From Paenibacillus sp. JJ-100 (lineage in GTDB: Bacteria > Bacillota > Bacilli > Paenibacillales > Paenibacillaceae), in NCBI RefSeq assembly GCF_948329825.1, contig NZ_CAOJCM010000003.1:558001-622000 (forward strand): 64,000 nucleotides of DNA, in the 5' to 3' direction. The notes below the pieces were generated by a model that saw only the letters and a list, made by a program, of their open reading frames with translations, searched no databases and was not told where the DNA came from. The translations under genes and the position numbers were made by a program. Shown piece by piece: positions 37,171 to 44,920 of this stretch; position 1 is the first letter of the stretch, and every line of letters starts with the position of its first letter.

Positions 37171-37620
37171 GTAATTGTAGCCAAATTTGCCTTTAAGTTG
37201 CATATGGGTTTTATTGCAATCCACAGTTAGAGACTAAGTTTCTCGCTTAGGATGATGCTGGTGCAAGCATTTTGAACTCAGGAATCTTAACTTAGAATTA
37301 TAGACTGAGGAAACTGGAAAAAGTTCCGCTGATTTGAAGGATAAATTCAAAGTGTTTAAGAGAGTAGGCAAGTAAGCTATCTGAGAGTAACTTAAAAATG
37401 AGTAGCGGACAGATTGTCTATACATTCTTCAAAGGATAATTATAGTGTTGATATAAAGATTAATATTGGTTCAAGGAACTCGGGATGACGATGTGTCTAA
37501 GGATTTATAGATAATCCGTTTTGGAGAAAAAGAAGATTTATGAAGAATTAATCTTGTTGTGAAGTGAAATCATGGGTATACTTTGGGTAGTACAATAGTT
37601 GTGAATCAAAGAATGGACAT
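37171..37620 (+). other. 450 bp gene-free stretch bounded by two terminators, before comFA
   Basis: No ORF longer than a dozen codons has a ribosome-binding site. The stretch is AT-rich. A sigma-A-like promoter (TTGTTG 37555-37560, TATACT 37577-37582, spacer 16) would start a transcript near 37590 that meets a strong terminator at 37621-37668. The outcome would be an RNA of about 75-80 nt or a transcription-attenuated comFA leader. Nothing else is recognisable. Confidence 0.45.
37555..37582 (+). promoter_or_regulatory. Candidate promoter ahead of the comFA-leader terminator
   Basis: TTGTTG (37555-37560), 16 bp spacer, TATACT (37577-37582). The predicted start is about 30 nt before the hairpin at 37621. 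Confidence 0.4.
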
Positions 37621-37668
37621 GAAGCACATGCTCCGGTGAAAACGCCGGTTAGCATGTGCTTTTTTTGC
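37621..37668 (+). terminator. Strong terminator-like hairpin 35 bp upstream of comFA
   Basis: AAGCACATGCT and AGCATGTGCTT form an 11 bp outer stem, with an inner CCGG/CCGG stem around TGAAAACG, followed by seven T. No gene end lies before it, so it is either an attenuator for comFA or the end of a small RNA. Confidence 0.85.
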
Positions 37669-37702
37669 ATTTCTGAATAGGAACAGGGCAGGAGGGATTC
37701 AG

Positions 37703-39745
37703 TTGCAGGTTGCGTTGTATGTTTGCCGGATCGGTGCGGCGTGGAGGATGGAGATTTCTCTCGACATTCAAGTAGATGTAGTGTGGTGGCTAGAACACGT
37801 AAGCGGACAGCGTGTGAGCCAGTGGCTGGTATTAAGTATGCAGCTTCCTTTGAGTCAAGCTTCGTGGTTAGTGGATCAGTTCTTGTCAGTTCGTGCTATG
37901 AATCAGTGGCGAATTGAGGAATGGCAGAGATATTTCGGTACTAAGCTAGATTTCTATAATGAGGCGTCGGGTGAGACAGAGGCAAGGAACGAACAGGAGG
38001 GTGTCAAGCGTTGGGGTGAAAGTGAGATGGGGAGAGGAAACGGGCAAAAGGGGATAAGGACAGATAATCTGACAGAGAAAGAAAATGAGAAAAGACTAGA
38101 GAAACGGACAGAGAAGAGGGCTGGTGGGAAATTAGAGAAAAAAATCAAGATTGAGCATGAGACTGTTGCTGCACAGGCAGTTACGATTGGCGGGATGCCC
38201 CAAGCGTATCCCGCCGAGCATTGGGCTCAGCTGGAGCAGTGCGCAGCTCTGCTGGCTGAGCGAATGCGCGGCCGCCAACTACTGGCGGCCGAGGTCGAGG
38301 CGCTGCTGGCGGCGGAGCCTGCCATGCCGCCAGGGGGCTGGCGCGCGGCTGCGCAGCTCGCGTGCTTGCGAGGGCGGCTGCAGATCACAGCCGCCCTCGA
38401 AGGGCCTGCCACGCGCCATCGGCTCGCGTGGCTTGGCCGCGCGCGAAGCGCGCCCCGCTGCCACCGCTGTGGCAGCGAAGCCAGGCAGCGCGTGCCCTGC
38501 GCTGCCTGCGGGCTAGCGGCGTGCGCCTACTGCGAGGCATGCCTCGCGCTAGGGCGCAGCCGTGCTTGTGCGCTGCTGCTACGCAGTGCAGCGCAAGGGG
38601 CCGTGCCCGCACGCGGCGAAGCACTGCGTGGCACGGCCCTGGTCCCCACCGGAAGCGGGCTCGCCCGGTGGGGACTAAGCGCAGCGCAGAGCGCGGCAGC
38701 CGCCGCGGCTCTCGCGTTTTTGGCCCGGCCGCACGCAGGCGGTGGGCCGGGGCGATTCTTGCTCTGGGCCGTGACCGGGGCCGGCAAGACCGAAATGATA
38801 TTTCCGCTGATCCAGCACACACTTGATCACGGAGGACGAGCACTTGTCGCTACACCGCGCAGGGATGTTGTACTTGAACTTGCTCCGCGCCTAGCGAAAG
38901 CCTTCCCGGATACCTCTCTTGCTACGCTTTATGGGGGCAGTGACGAGCGCTGGAAATACGCTCAGCTCACCTTAGCGACCACACACCAGCTCATGCGTTT
39001 TTACCAAGGATTCGATCTGGTGATTATCGATGAAATTGATGCCTTTCCATACCATAACGATCCCATGCTGGCTCACGCCGCTGCATCGTGCTGCAAGCCG
39101 AACGGCCATTTTATTTATTTGTCCGCTACACCGCCAGCACGTTTACAGCGAGAAGCTGCGCAAGGCAAGCTTGCTCATGCGAGAGTGCCTGTTCGCTTCC
39201 ATCGGTATCCGCTGCCTGTACCACGTTTGATCAAGATGCCTACCGTGGCACAGTGTATTAGACGCAAGCAGCTTCCGGCCCCCATCGTGAGAAGGATTCA
39301 AGAATCATTACAGCGCAATGCCCAGGTGTTTGTGTTTGTCACACGCATCGCTCAGATTGAAGCCTTTGTTGATTTGATGCGCCGGACTTTCCCAGAGATC
39401 ACCGTTGAGGGAACCTCATCACAGGACACGGAGCGAGCAGCCAAAGTCATTGCGTTTCGTGAACGCTCCATTCGCCTACTTGTGACCACCACCATTTTGG
39501 AGCGCGGGGTGACGATCCCGCGTAGCGATGTGTTTATTTTGGATGCAGACAACGGACTTTTTGATGAGGCATCACTGGTACAGATGGCGGGTAGGGCTGG
39601 ACGTTCTATAGACGATCCGGCAGGCAGAGTTGTTTTTGCATCATCTCGCCGGACACGTTCTCAGGTGAAGGCTGTTGCACAGATCAGGAAAATGAATACC
39701 ATCGCTCGTCGCAAAGGCTACCTTCATCGGTCATCCCAATCATAA
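37703..39745 (+). CDS. comFA: Competence ATPase/helicase ComFA, enlarged
   Basis: ComFA is the DEAD-box-like ATPase that drives uptake of single-stranded DNA across the membrane during transformation. The start is TTG 37703, six bases after GGAGGG. Seen here are a four-Cys zinc region (CHRCG, CAACG, CAYCEAC) at about residues 252-285, Walker A AVTGAGKTEM at about 353, the DEID box VIIDEIDAFPYHND, motif III YLSATPP, and motifs V/VI TTTILERGVTIPRSDVFILD and QMAGRAGRS. It is 680 residues against 463 in B. subtilis. The extra length is in the N-terminal half: a Lys/Glu/Arg-rich linker (about 92-150) and an Ala/Arg-rich, very GC-rich region (about 188-350). The catalytic core has normal composition, so the protein is probably functional. 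Confidence 0.9.
   Translation: MQVALYVCRIGAAWRMEISLDIQVDVVWWLEHVSGQRVSQWLVLSMQLPLSQASWLVDQFLSVRAMNQWRIEEWQRYFGTKLDFYNEASGETEARNEQEGVKRWGESEMGRGNGQKGIRTDNLTEKENEKRLEKRTEKRAGGKLEKKIKIEHETVAAQAVTIGGMPQAYPAEHWAQLEQCAALLAERMRGRQLLAAEVEALLAAEPAMPPGGWRAAAQLACLRGRLQITAALEGPATRHRLAWLGRARSAPRCHRCGSEARQRVPCAACGLAACAYCEACLALGRSRACALLLRSAAQGAVPARGEALRGTALVPTGSGLARWGLSAAQSAAAAAALAFLARPHAGGGPGRFLLWAVTGAGKTEMIFPLIQHTLDHGGRALVATPRRDVVLELAPRLAKAFPDTSLATLYGGSDERWKYAQLTLATTHQLMRFYQGFDLVIIDEIDAFPYHNDPMLAHAAASCCKPNGHFIYLSATPPARLQREAAQGKLAHARVPVRFHRYPLPVPRLIKMPTVAQCIRRKQLPAPIVRRIQESLQRNAQVFVFVTRIAQIEAFVDLMRRTFPEITVEGTSSQDTERAAKVIAFRERSIRLLVTTTILERGVTIPRSDVFILDADNGLFDEASLVQMAGRAGRSIDDPAGRVVFASSRRTRSQVKAVAQIRKMNTIARRKGYLHRSSQS
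37963..38160 (+). repeat. Purine-rich tract inside comFA
   Basis: In the 180 nt from 37981 to 38160 I count 143 purines on the + strand (79%). The tract encodes a Lys/Glu/Arg/Gly-rich linker and lies just before the hairpin-rich GC block. Such strand asymmetry can support triplex or R-loop structures; here that is only a possibility. Confidence 0.6.
38269..38751. repeat. Chain of GC-rich perfect hairpins within comFA coding sequence
   Basis: Successive inverted repeats, mostly perfect, fill this stretch: 38270-38276/38284-38290 (7 bp), 38306-38313/38326-38333 (8), 38369-38380/38388-38399 (12), 38408-38415/38425-38432 (8), 38439-38444/38448-38453 (6), 38456-38464/38469-38477 (9), 38482-38491/38499-38508 (10), 38532-38538/38541-38547 (7), 38598-38607/38630-38639 (10), 38642-38652/38665-38675 (11), 38724-38730/38745-38751 (7). 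GC is 80% at 38401-38460 and 77% at 38461-38520 by count. The arms differ in sequence, so this is not one repeat family, and the reading frame stays open throughout. Confidence 0.85.
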
Positions 39746-39803
39746 ATGTCATCTGCTCTACCATCATATTCTATATTAAGCAGAACAGGAGGTTTACACA
39801 CCC

Positions 39804-40886
39804 ATGTTTAACTGGCTTAGTAACATGGCCAATCATGTACAGCACATGACCCGGTACCTTCACCAACTGCTGGGCCCACCGGGGGCGAATTGTCTGACGT
39901 GTGGCACCCGAGCGGTCTTATCCACACTGTATCCCGGTATATGTTCACGTTGTGTAGAACAGATACCATGGATTCGTTCCATCCGCTGCCTGCGCTGTGG
40001 TCGGGGTGTCGGGTGTCCGGACTGTGCTCGTACACATATGCAAAACCGTTCTTATCTCTGCAATCGTAGCGCCGTACAGTATAACGCTTTAATGAAGGAA
40101 TGGATTGGAATGTACAAATTCAGGGGACATGAACGCTACGCGCCGCTCTTAACCGCGCTTCTGATTCGAGCCTTTCAAGCAATGATTGAAGAAATGAATG
40201 CTACTTTGGCAAAAGAAACCCAAGCTCTCGTGGCTCATTCCGCCACCCCTGCTCATAAGTCGGTGGATGGCTTCGTCCACCCACCTCATCTGCACACGTC
40301 AGCCAGCGCATACGCCTGCCTACCAGTCCCGAGTGCGTCACTGCACGCACTCGATGCCCATACCACTGTGGATGCGCACGTTCACTCATCCACCCAGCCC
40401 ATGGATAACCATACGCCCGCTATTTCGCGGTTTCATTACCGAGCAGCGACCCATCGTCCTTCGTCGCTATCAGGTCCAAAGAAGCCGCAGTGGCGGCCTG
40501 ACGCGATCACTTATGTTCCGGTTAGTGGTGAGCGTCTGGCCGAGCGCGGCTTCAATCAGGCCGAGCGGCTGGCAGCAGGACTTGCCACCGCTTGCCGTCT
40601 ACCTATCGTTGATCTGTTGCAGCGCCAGATCAATACGACGAAACAAAGCTTTAAATCACGTAGTGAACGGATTGAAACGATGAAAAATGCTTTTTCCATC
40701 CAATCAGATGGCCTGTACATCATCGAAGAGCTATACAGGGGTATTGAACCTATACAGATATTGTTGATTGATGATATCTATACAACAGGCAGTACCTTGG
40801 ACGCTTGTGGACAGGTTATCTTGGAAGTGGCACGTTCTATCAGCATTTCGGTAGAAATCTATACGCTGACGTTGGCTAGATCATAA
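39804..40886 (+). CDS. comFC: ComFC-type phosphoribosyltransferase-like competence protein, enlarged
   Basis: ComFC is needed for DNA uptake or processing in transformation, and combines an N-terminal zinc finger with a PRTase fold. The zinc region shows CLTCG, CSRC, CLRCG and CPDC between residues 31 and 75. The core has YKFRGHERYAPLL, VPVSGERLAERGFNQAERLA at about 234, QINTTKQSFKSRSERIETM and the PRPP loop LLIDDIYTTGSTLDACG at about 315. It has 360 residues where about 230-240 is usual. The excess is an in-frame His/Pro/Ala/Ser-rich insertion at about residues 130-225, in front of the VPVSGERL motif. ATG 39804 follows AGGAGGT. No comFB lies between comFA and comFC. Confidence 0.88.
   Translation: MFNWLSNMANHVQHMTRYLHQLLGPPGANCLTCGTRAVLSTLYPGICSRCVEQIPWIRSIRCLRCGRGVGCPDCARTHMQNRSYLCNRSAVQYNALMKEWIGMYKFRGHERYAPLLTALLIRAFQAMIEEMNATLAKETQALVAHSATPAHKSVDGFVHPPHLHTSASAYACLPVPSASLHALDAHTTVDAHVHSSTQPMDNHTPAISRFHYRAATHRPSSLSGPKKPQWRPDAITYVPVSGERLAERGFNQAERLAAGLATACRLPIVDLLQRQINTTKQSFKSRSERIETMKNAFSIQSDGLYIIEELYRGIEPIQILLIDDIYTTGSTLDACGQVILEVARSISISVEIYTLTLARS
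40230..40468. repeat. Hairpin-rich in-frame insertion in comFC
   Basis: Inverted repeats follow one another: GTGGC/GCCAC (40230-40234/40242-40246), GGTGGA/TCCACC (40262-40267/40276-40281), CGAGTGCGT/ACGCACTCG (40330-40338/40345-40353), GTGGATG/CATCCAC (40368-40374/40387-40393), AGCGAC/GTCGCT (40445-40450/40463-40468). They coincide with the extra segment absent from ordinary ComFC. Confidence 0.7.
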
Positions 40887-40993
40887 TTAAAATCACATTC
40901 CACAATGAGTTATTTTATAAAAGTTTATGAAACAACGTTATTAGACGCTAGAGCTTTAAAATAGTTATATTCTGATATGATTAATGTTGCGCA

Positions 40994-41022
40994 TTGACGC
41001 AGATTTTCTTGTAACATAGTAT
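40994..41022 (+). promoter_or_regulatory. Candidate sigma-A promoter of the flagellar block
   Basis: TTGACG (40994-40999), a 17 bp spacer and TAGTAT (41017-41022), about 77 bp before the yvyF-type gene. Confidence 0.45.
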
Positions 41023-41098
41023 ATATAAAAAAGTGGACTTCAAAAGACGATATAAAGTAAAGTGAAATTAGTAGAAGCTTGAGAGGGGCGTTATAGCG

Positions 41099-41506
41099 AT
41101 GAATTTGGGTAATTGTCCTCGCTGTGGTAAGTTATATGCTGTGAATTTTCGAAATGTATGTTCGAACTGCATGAAGGAAATCGAATTAGAATACCAGACC
41201 TGCGTAGATTATTTACGGGAACATAAGGGTACAAATATACAGGAATTATCTGATGTAACGGAAGTCTCTATTAAACAGATCACCAAATTCATTCGGGAGG
41301 GACGTATCTCGATTGAGAATGCCCCGAATATGATGTATCCTTGCGAAGTGTGTGGAACGCTGATCCGGGAAGGCCATATGTGTGATTCGTGCCGAAGTAG
41401 ATTAACGAAAGATTTAGCAGGTGCGGCTCGTGAAGTAGGACAGAAGGAGAATGATCAATTAGGAGGACGCGCCTATAATGCCGTCGACAAACTCCGAGAT
41501 TTCTAG
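41099..41506 (+). CDS. yvyF: YvyF-type flagellar-operon protein (TIGR03826 family)
   Basis: This 135-residue protein stands at the head of the flgM operon in many Firmicutes. Two zinc-ribbon pairs frame the protein: CPRCGKLY with CSNCMKE at residues 6-25, and CEVCG with CDSCRSRL at about 81-101. A helical segment between them (NIQELSDVTEVSIKQITKFI) resembles a MerR-like or winged helix. The molecular role is unknown; regulator is the usual guess. ATG 41099 has GAGAGGGG upstream. The order comFC-yvyF-flgM matches B. subtilis, which decides the name. Confidence 0.85.
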   Translation: MNLGNCPRCGKLYAVNFRNVCSNCMKEIELEYQTCVDYLREHKGTNIQELSDVTEVSIKQITKFIREGRISIENAPNMMYPCEVCGTLIREGHMCDSCRSRLTKDLAGAAREVGQKENDQLGGRAYNAVDKLRDF

Positions 41507-41536
41507 TTACCAAGCCTTAAAAACGGTTAAAGCTAT

Positions 41537-41564
41537 AACAAATGTTTTAGACCCTACCGATAAA
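41537..41564 (+). promoter_or_regulatory. Possible sigma-D promoter of flgM
   Basis: TAAC (41537-41540), 16 bp, ACCGATAA (41557-41564) resembles TAAA-N15-GCCGATAT with changes in both boxes. The -10 coincides with the left arm of the hairpin at 41557-41584. flgM has a sigma-D promoter in B. subtilis. Confidence 0.35.
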
Positions 41565-41591
41565 CTTATTAAAGATTATCGGTTTTTTACT
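41557..41591 (+). terminator. Terminator or attenuator between yvyF and flgM
   Basis: ACCGATAA (41557-41564) pairs with TTATCGGT (41577-41584) over a 12 nt loop, followed by TTTTTAC. The stem is modest, so read-through into flgM is likely. Confidence 0.65.
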
Positions 41592-41620
41592 TAATCTTCA
41601 AGGAAGGTGGAATGATCGTT

Positions 41621-41914
41621 ATGAAAATTAACGAAACCGGACGGATCGGAGCCATCAACTCATACCAGCGGAATGTTGAATCCGGAAATCAGGCAGAATT
41701 GAAAAAAAACCGCCGTAAGGATGAGGTATCTATATCTCCGGAGGCGATCAAAATGCTCCAAGAGCAAGAACGTACACAAGATCCAGAGCGTATACAACGC
41801 ATTCAGGAACTGAAAAGTCAAGTAAGTGCAGGGACTTATCAAGTGGATAGCAGTAAGCTTGCTGATAAATTGTTACCTTATTTTAAGTCATCTAATTCGT
41901 CAGGAGATGTTTAA
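41621..41914 (+). CDS. flgM: Anti-sigma-D factor FlgM
   Basis: FlgM binds sigma-D and holds it inactive until the hook is finished. It has 97 residues from ATG 41621 (MKINETGRIGAIN), which matches how the family begins and has AGGTGG at a good distance; ATG 41612 is only a few bases from that site. The conserved C-terminal sigma-binding region is visible: KDEVSISPEAIKML, RIQELKSQVSAGTYQVDSSK and ADKLLPYF. Its TAA overlaps the flgN ATG by one base. A sigma-D-like promoter is possible just upstream, which would give the usual feedback loop. Confidence 0.93.
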   Translation: MKINETGRIGAINSYQRNVESGNQAELKKNRRKDEVSISPEAIKMLQEQERTQDPERIQRIQELKSQVSAGTYQVDSSKLADKLLPYFKSSNSSGDV

Positions 41915-42414
41915 TGAGCCTCTTACAGGTAACTCAAGCAATGGAACAATTGGTAGAGCTACATGAGCAGCTGATTAATGTAGGTGAAGAGAAAAAACAG
42001 GCCATTATGTCCAACAATATTAGTGTCATCACTCAATGCGTGTCTAAAGAAATGCAGTTGGTCAAAAAAGTGGCTATTGCGGATGAAGGACGCATAAATG
42101 GAGTTTATAGTTTTCTACAAGAGAAAGGTATACGCTCTCAACTGAATCTGACGATTACTGAGATAACACGTCTTATCTTCGATCTCGAAGAAAAAAACCA
42201 GTTGGTTGCTCTGCAGACGAAGTTACATGATCGTTTAATACAATTGAAAGAACTCAATGCGGTTAACAAAGATTTGATTGAACAGTCACTTACCTTTATT
42301 GATTACTCCATGAACTTGATTGTCAATCAGCCTGAAGATCATATGATCTATCATGACCCATCCAAGCAGAAGCTGGATATGCCCAATCGGAATTACTTCG
42401 ATACGAGAGCTTAG
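41914..42414 (+). CDS. flgN: Flagellar export chaperone FlgN
   Basis: FlgN is the cytosolic chaperone that delivers the hook-filament junction proteins FlgK and FlgL to the export gate. The 166-residue all-helical protein shows the family layout of a long coiled coil (MEQLVELHEQLINVGEEKKQ, LEEKNQLVALQTKLHDRLIQ) and a C-terminal tail. It starts on the overlapping TAATG with flgM, with AGGAG just upstream. It is placed directly before its clients flgK and flgL, as in B. subtilis (yvyG). Confidence 0.85.
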   Translation: MSLLQVTQAMEQLVELHEQLINVGEEKKQAIMSNNISVITQCVSKEMQLVKKVAIADEGRINGVYSFLQEKGIRSQLNLTITEITRLIFDLEEKNQLVALQTKLHDRLIQLKELNAVNKDLIEQSLTFIDYSMNLIVNQPEDHMIYHDPSKQKLDMPNRNYFDTRA

Positions 42415-42430
42415 AAGGTGAGGAAAATAG

Positions 42431-44005
42431 ATGAGATCCACATTTCATAATTTGGAAATCGGTAAAAGAGGGATCGTAGCTCAGCAGACGGCTCTTAGTA
42501 CAACGGGACATAACGTTACCAACGCTAACACTGAGGGTTATTCAAGACAAGTTGCGAAACTAACAGCTTCAATACCTATTGAATATCCAGGTTTGAATAA
42601 ATCCATGAATCCGAGTCAACTGGGCACAGGAGCTGAGGTAGAAAGCATTCAGCGTGTCCGTGATCTACTTATGGATATCGAATATCGTAATCAGAACTCT
42701 TCTCTGTCAACCTGGCAGACTAGACAAGAGAATCTCAGCAAAATTGAGGGCATTATTAATGAACCCTCCGAAGAAAGTATCGCTACTACAATATCAGAGT
42801 TTTGGAATTCTTGGCAGTTGCTTAGTAAAAATCCGAGTAGTACAGATCTTTCTGCTCGCACGGTTGTTCAGCAAAAAGCGATTGCACTTACGGAAACCTT
42901 TAATCACATGGCCTCGCAACTGAGTACATTAAGTACGAATTTGACGGACCGGGTCAATTCACAGATTGCGGAAGCTAATAATTATATTGGCCAAGTATCT
43001 GTACTAACACAATCCATCAAGCGTATTGAGGGTATGGGTGACAATGCTAATGATTTGAGAGATAAGCGTGATTTGCTGGTGGATCAATTATCCAAACTGG
43101 GGAATATTCAGGTAACAGAGACAAATGATACGTATCAACTAAGTTTTGGTGGAGTTCAAGTTGTTAATGACTTGCAATCAGCGCCTTTTGACTTAGCTAA
43201 CGTGGGTGGATTGACACAGGGAGCTATCTTAGGAAATATTATTTCCCGGGATACCCACGTGGCTGAGTACACAAGGCAATTGGATCTGATGGCTAATACG
43301 TTGGCTAAGGGGAAAGTTGAAATTACTTTACCGGCAGGCTCCATATTGCCACCAGGTGTAACCATTCCCAATGCTGTAATGGATCCCACGAATCCTCGAA
43401 AGCTGGCACAAGATGCAGCATATACCGTTGAAGGATTAAATGGTTTGCATAAGCTTGGATATACACTGGGTACACCTGTAAGTACGGGGCAGGATTTCTT
43501 CGTAACTTCTGATGGCACAGGCACAATTACAGCGGCTAACATTCGTGTTAACTCCGCTATCATCAAAGATGCTGCGAATATTGCTGCTGCCATGCGTACG
43601 GAAAATGTATTGAACCCGGATGGTACTACAACAGAGAAAGTACTTCAAGGGAATGGGGACTTGGCACTTTTGATCGCAGGACTCTCCGAGAAAAAATTCA
43701 GCTTTAACCCTTTGAATAATAACGGTGCCATATCCGATCAGGCTACTTTTGGTGGATACCTGCAATCCGTAGTTGCCCAGTTGGGTACTGAAGCTGATTT
43801 GGCTAATAAGATGGTCGAGAACGGAACATTGCTCACCAATCACGCAAGTAACTTGCGCTTATCGGTAAGCAGTGTGTCCATGGATGAAGAAATGTCCAAT
43901 CTTATTAAATTCCAACAAGCATACAATGCTTCTGCTCGTGTTATTACTACGGTAGATGAGATGCTTGATAAATTAATTAACGGCACAGGTGTTGTCGGAA
44001 GATAG
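42431..44005 (+). CDS. flgK: Flagellar hook-associated protein 1 FlgK
   Basis: FlgK is the first junction protein between hook and filament, exported through the flagellar type III apparatus. The 524-residue protein begins with the rod/hook motif (TFHNLEIGKRGIVAQQTALS, then NTEGYSRQ). It carries a FlgK helical domain (ITQSIKRIEGMGDNANDLRD-like core) and ends with the conserved NLIKFQQAYNASARVITTVD segment. ATG 42431 follows AAGGTGAGG. flgL starts 12 bp after the stop, and the two are expected to be co-translated from one message under sigma-D or sigma-A control. Confidence 0.95.
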   Translation: MRSTFHNLEIGKRGIVAQQTALSTTGHNVTNANTEGYSRQVAKLTASIPIEYPGLNKSMNPSQLGTGAEVESIQRVRDLLMDIEYRNQNSSLSTWQTRQENLSKIEGIINEPSEESIATTISEFWNSWQLLSKNPSSTDLSARTVVQQKAIALTETFNHMASQLSTLSTNLTDRVNSQIAEANNYIGQVSVLTQSIKRIEGMGDNANDLRDKRDLLVDQLSKLGNIQVTETNDTYQLSFGGVQVVNDLQSAPFDLANVGGLTQGAILGNIISRDTHVAEYTRQLDLMANTLAKGKVEITLPAGSILPPGVTIPNAVMDPTNPRKLAQDAAYTVEGLNGLHKLGYTLGTPVSTGQDFFVTSDGTGTITAANIRVNSAIIKDAANIAAAMRTENVLNPDGTTTEKVLQGNGDLALLIAGLSEKKFSFNPLNNNGAISDQATFGGYLQSVVAQLGTEADLANKMVENGTLLTNHASNLRLSVSSVSMDEEMSNLIKFQQAYNASARVITTVDEMLDKLINGTGVVGR

Positions 44006-44017
44006 GAGATGAATTAG

Positions 44018-44911
44018 ATGCGGATCACCCAATCCATGATGAGTAGCGGGATGATGCATAACCTGCAAAACAACTATAAAAGAATGGATAAATATCAGGA
44101 ACAGCTATTAACTCAGAAACAGTTGAACCGCCCTTCAGACAATCCTGTGGGCGTATCGAGTGCCCTTAACTATCGTCAAGAGGTATCATTCACGGTACAG
44201 TTTGCCGAGAACGTAGAAGATGCTGATTCCTGGATGAAGTTTACGGACTCTGTATTGACGGAAACCACGAGTATTGTGCAACGTTTATCCGAGTTAGCTG
44301 TACAGGCGGGTACGGACACTGTGCCAGAAGACGCCCGAATCAACGTCATGCAAGAGGTTGATCAATTGTATGATCAATTGGTTTCACTCGGGAATTCTCA
44401 ATTCAAAAATAAGTACATCTTTAACGGACAGCGTACGGATCAAAAGCCCTACCCTGAAGACCCTGCAAACACTACATACCAGCTAGATACGGGAGTAGTG
44501 AGCTATCAAATCGGAGCAGGTATTACTATTCCTGTTAATATGATTGGAGACTCGGTATTTGGTCAGTTTGGGGCTGCGGATGGGTTATTCAAGGTAGTTG
44601 ATGATTTTAAGAAGGCTTTGACCACCGATGATACCAATGGAATTCAAAATTCCATTCAGGCGTTGCAAAACTCGCTGCAAAACATTACAACTGCTCAGGC
44701 AGAAATTGGTGGTAAGCAAAATAGGCTTGATTTTAGCATGAGTCGCTTGGAAGGTTTACAGATTAGTTATCTTGAACTGCAATCCCAAGTAGAAGATACC
44801 GATATGGCAAAAGCCATTACCGAGTTAAAAACAGCCGAAAGTGTTTATCAATCATCACTGGATACGATTGCCCGAATCATTCGCCCGAGTTTACTTGATT
44901 TCTTGAGATAG
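44018..44911 (+). CDS. flgL: Flagellar hook-associated protein 3 FlgL
   Basis: FlgL is the second junction protein, structurally a flagellin relative. It has 297 residues, with flagellin-like N-terminal coiled coil (RITQSMMSSGMMHNLQNNYK, then NRPSDNPVG) and C-terminal helix (MAKAITELKTAESVYQSSLD). A short variable middle contains NKYIFNGQRTDQKPY, typical of FlgL. ATG 44018 has AGGAGAT upstream. It lies between flgK and the DUF6470 gene, as in B. subtilis. Confidence 0.94.
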   Translation: MRITQSMMSSGMMHNLQNNYKRMDKYQEQLLTQKQLNRPSDNPVGVSSALNYRQEVSFTVQFAENVEDADSWMKFTDSVLTETTSIVQRLSELAVQAGTDTVPEDARINVMQEVDQLYDQLVSLGNSQFKNKYIFNGQRTDQKPYPEDPANTTYQLDTGVVSYQIGAGITIPVNMIGDSVFGQFGAADGLFKVVDDFKKALTTDDTNGIQNSIQALQNSLQNITTAQAEIGGKQNRLDFSMSRLEGLQISYLELQSQVEDTDMAKAITELKTAESVYQSSLDTIARIIRPSLLDFLR

Positions 44912-44920
44912 GGTGATTAT

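Noticed and set aside
38385-38843. Open frames on both strands over the GC-rich part of comFA
   Set aside because: Very high GC removes stop codons in all frames. The comFA frame alone continues into the helicase motifs.
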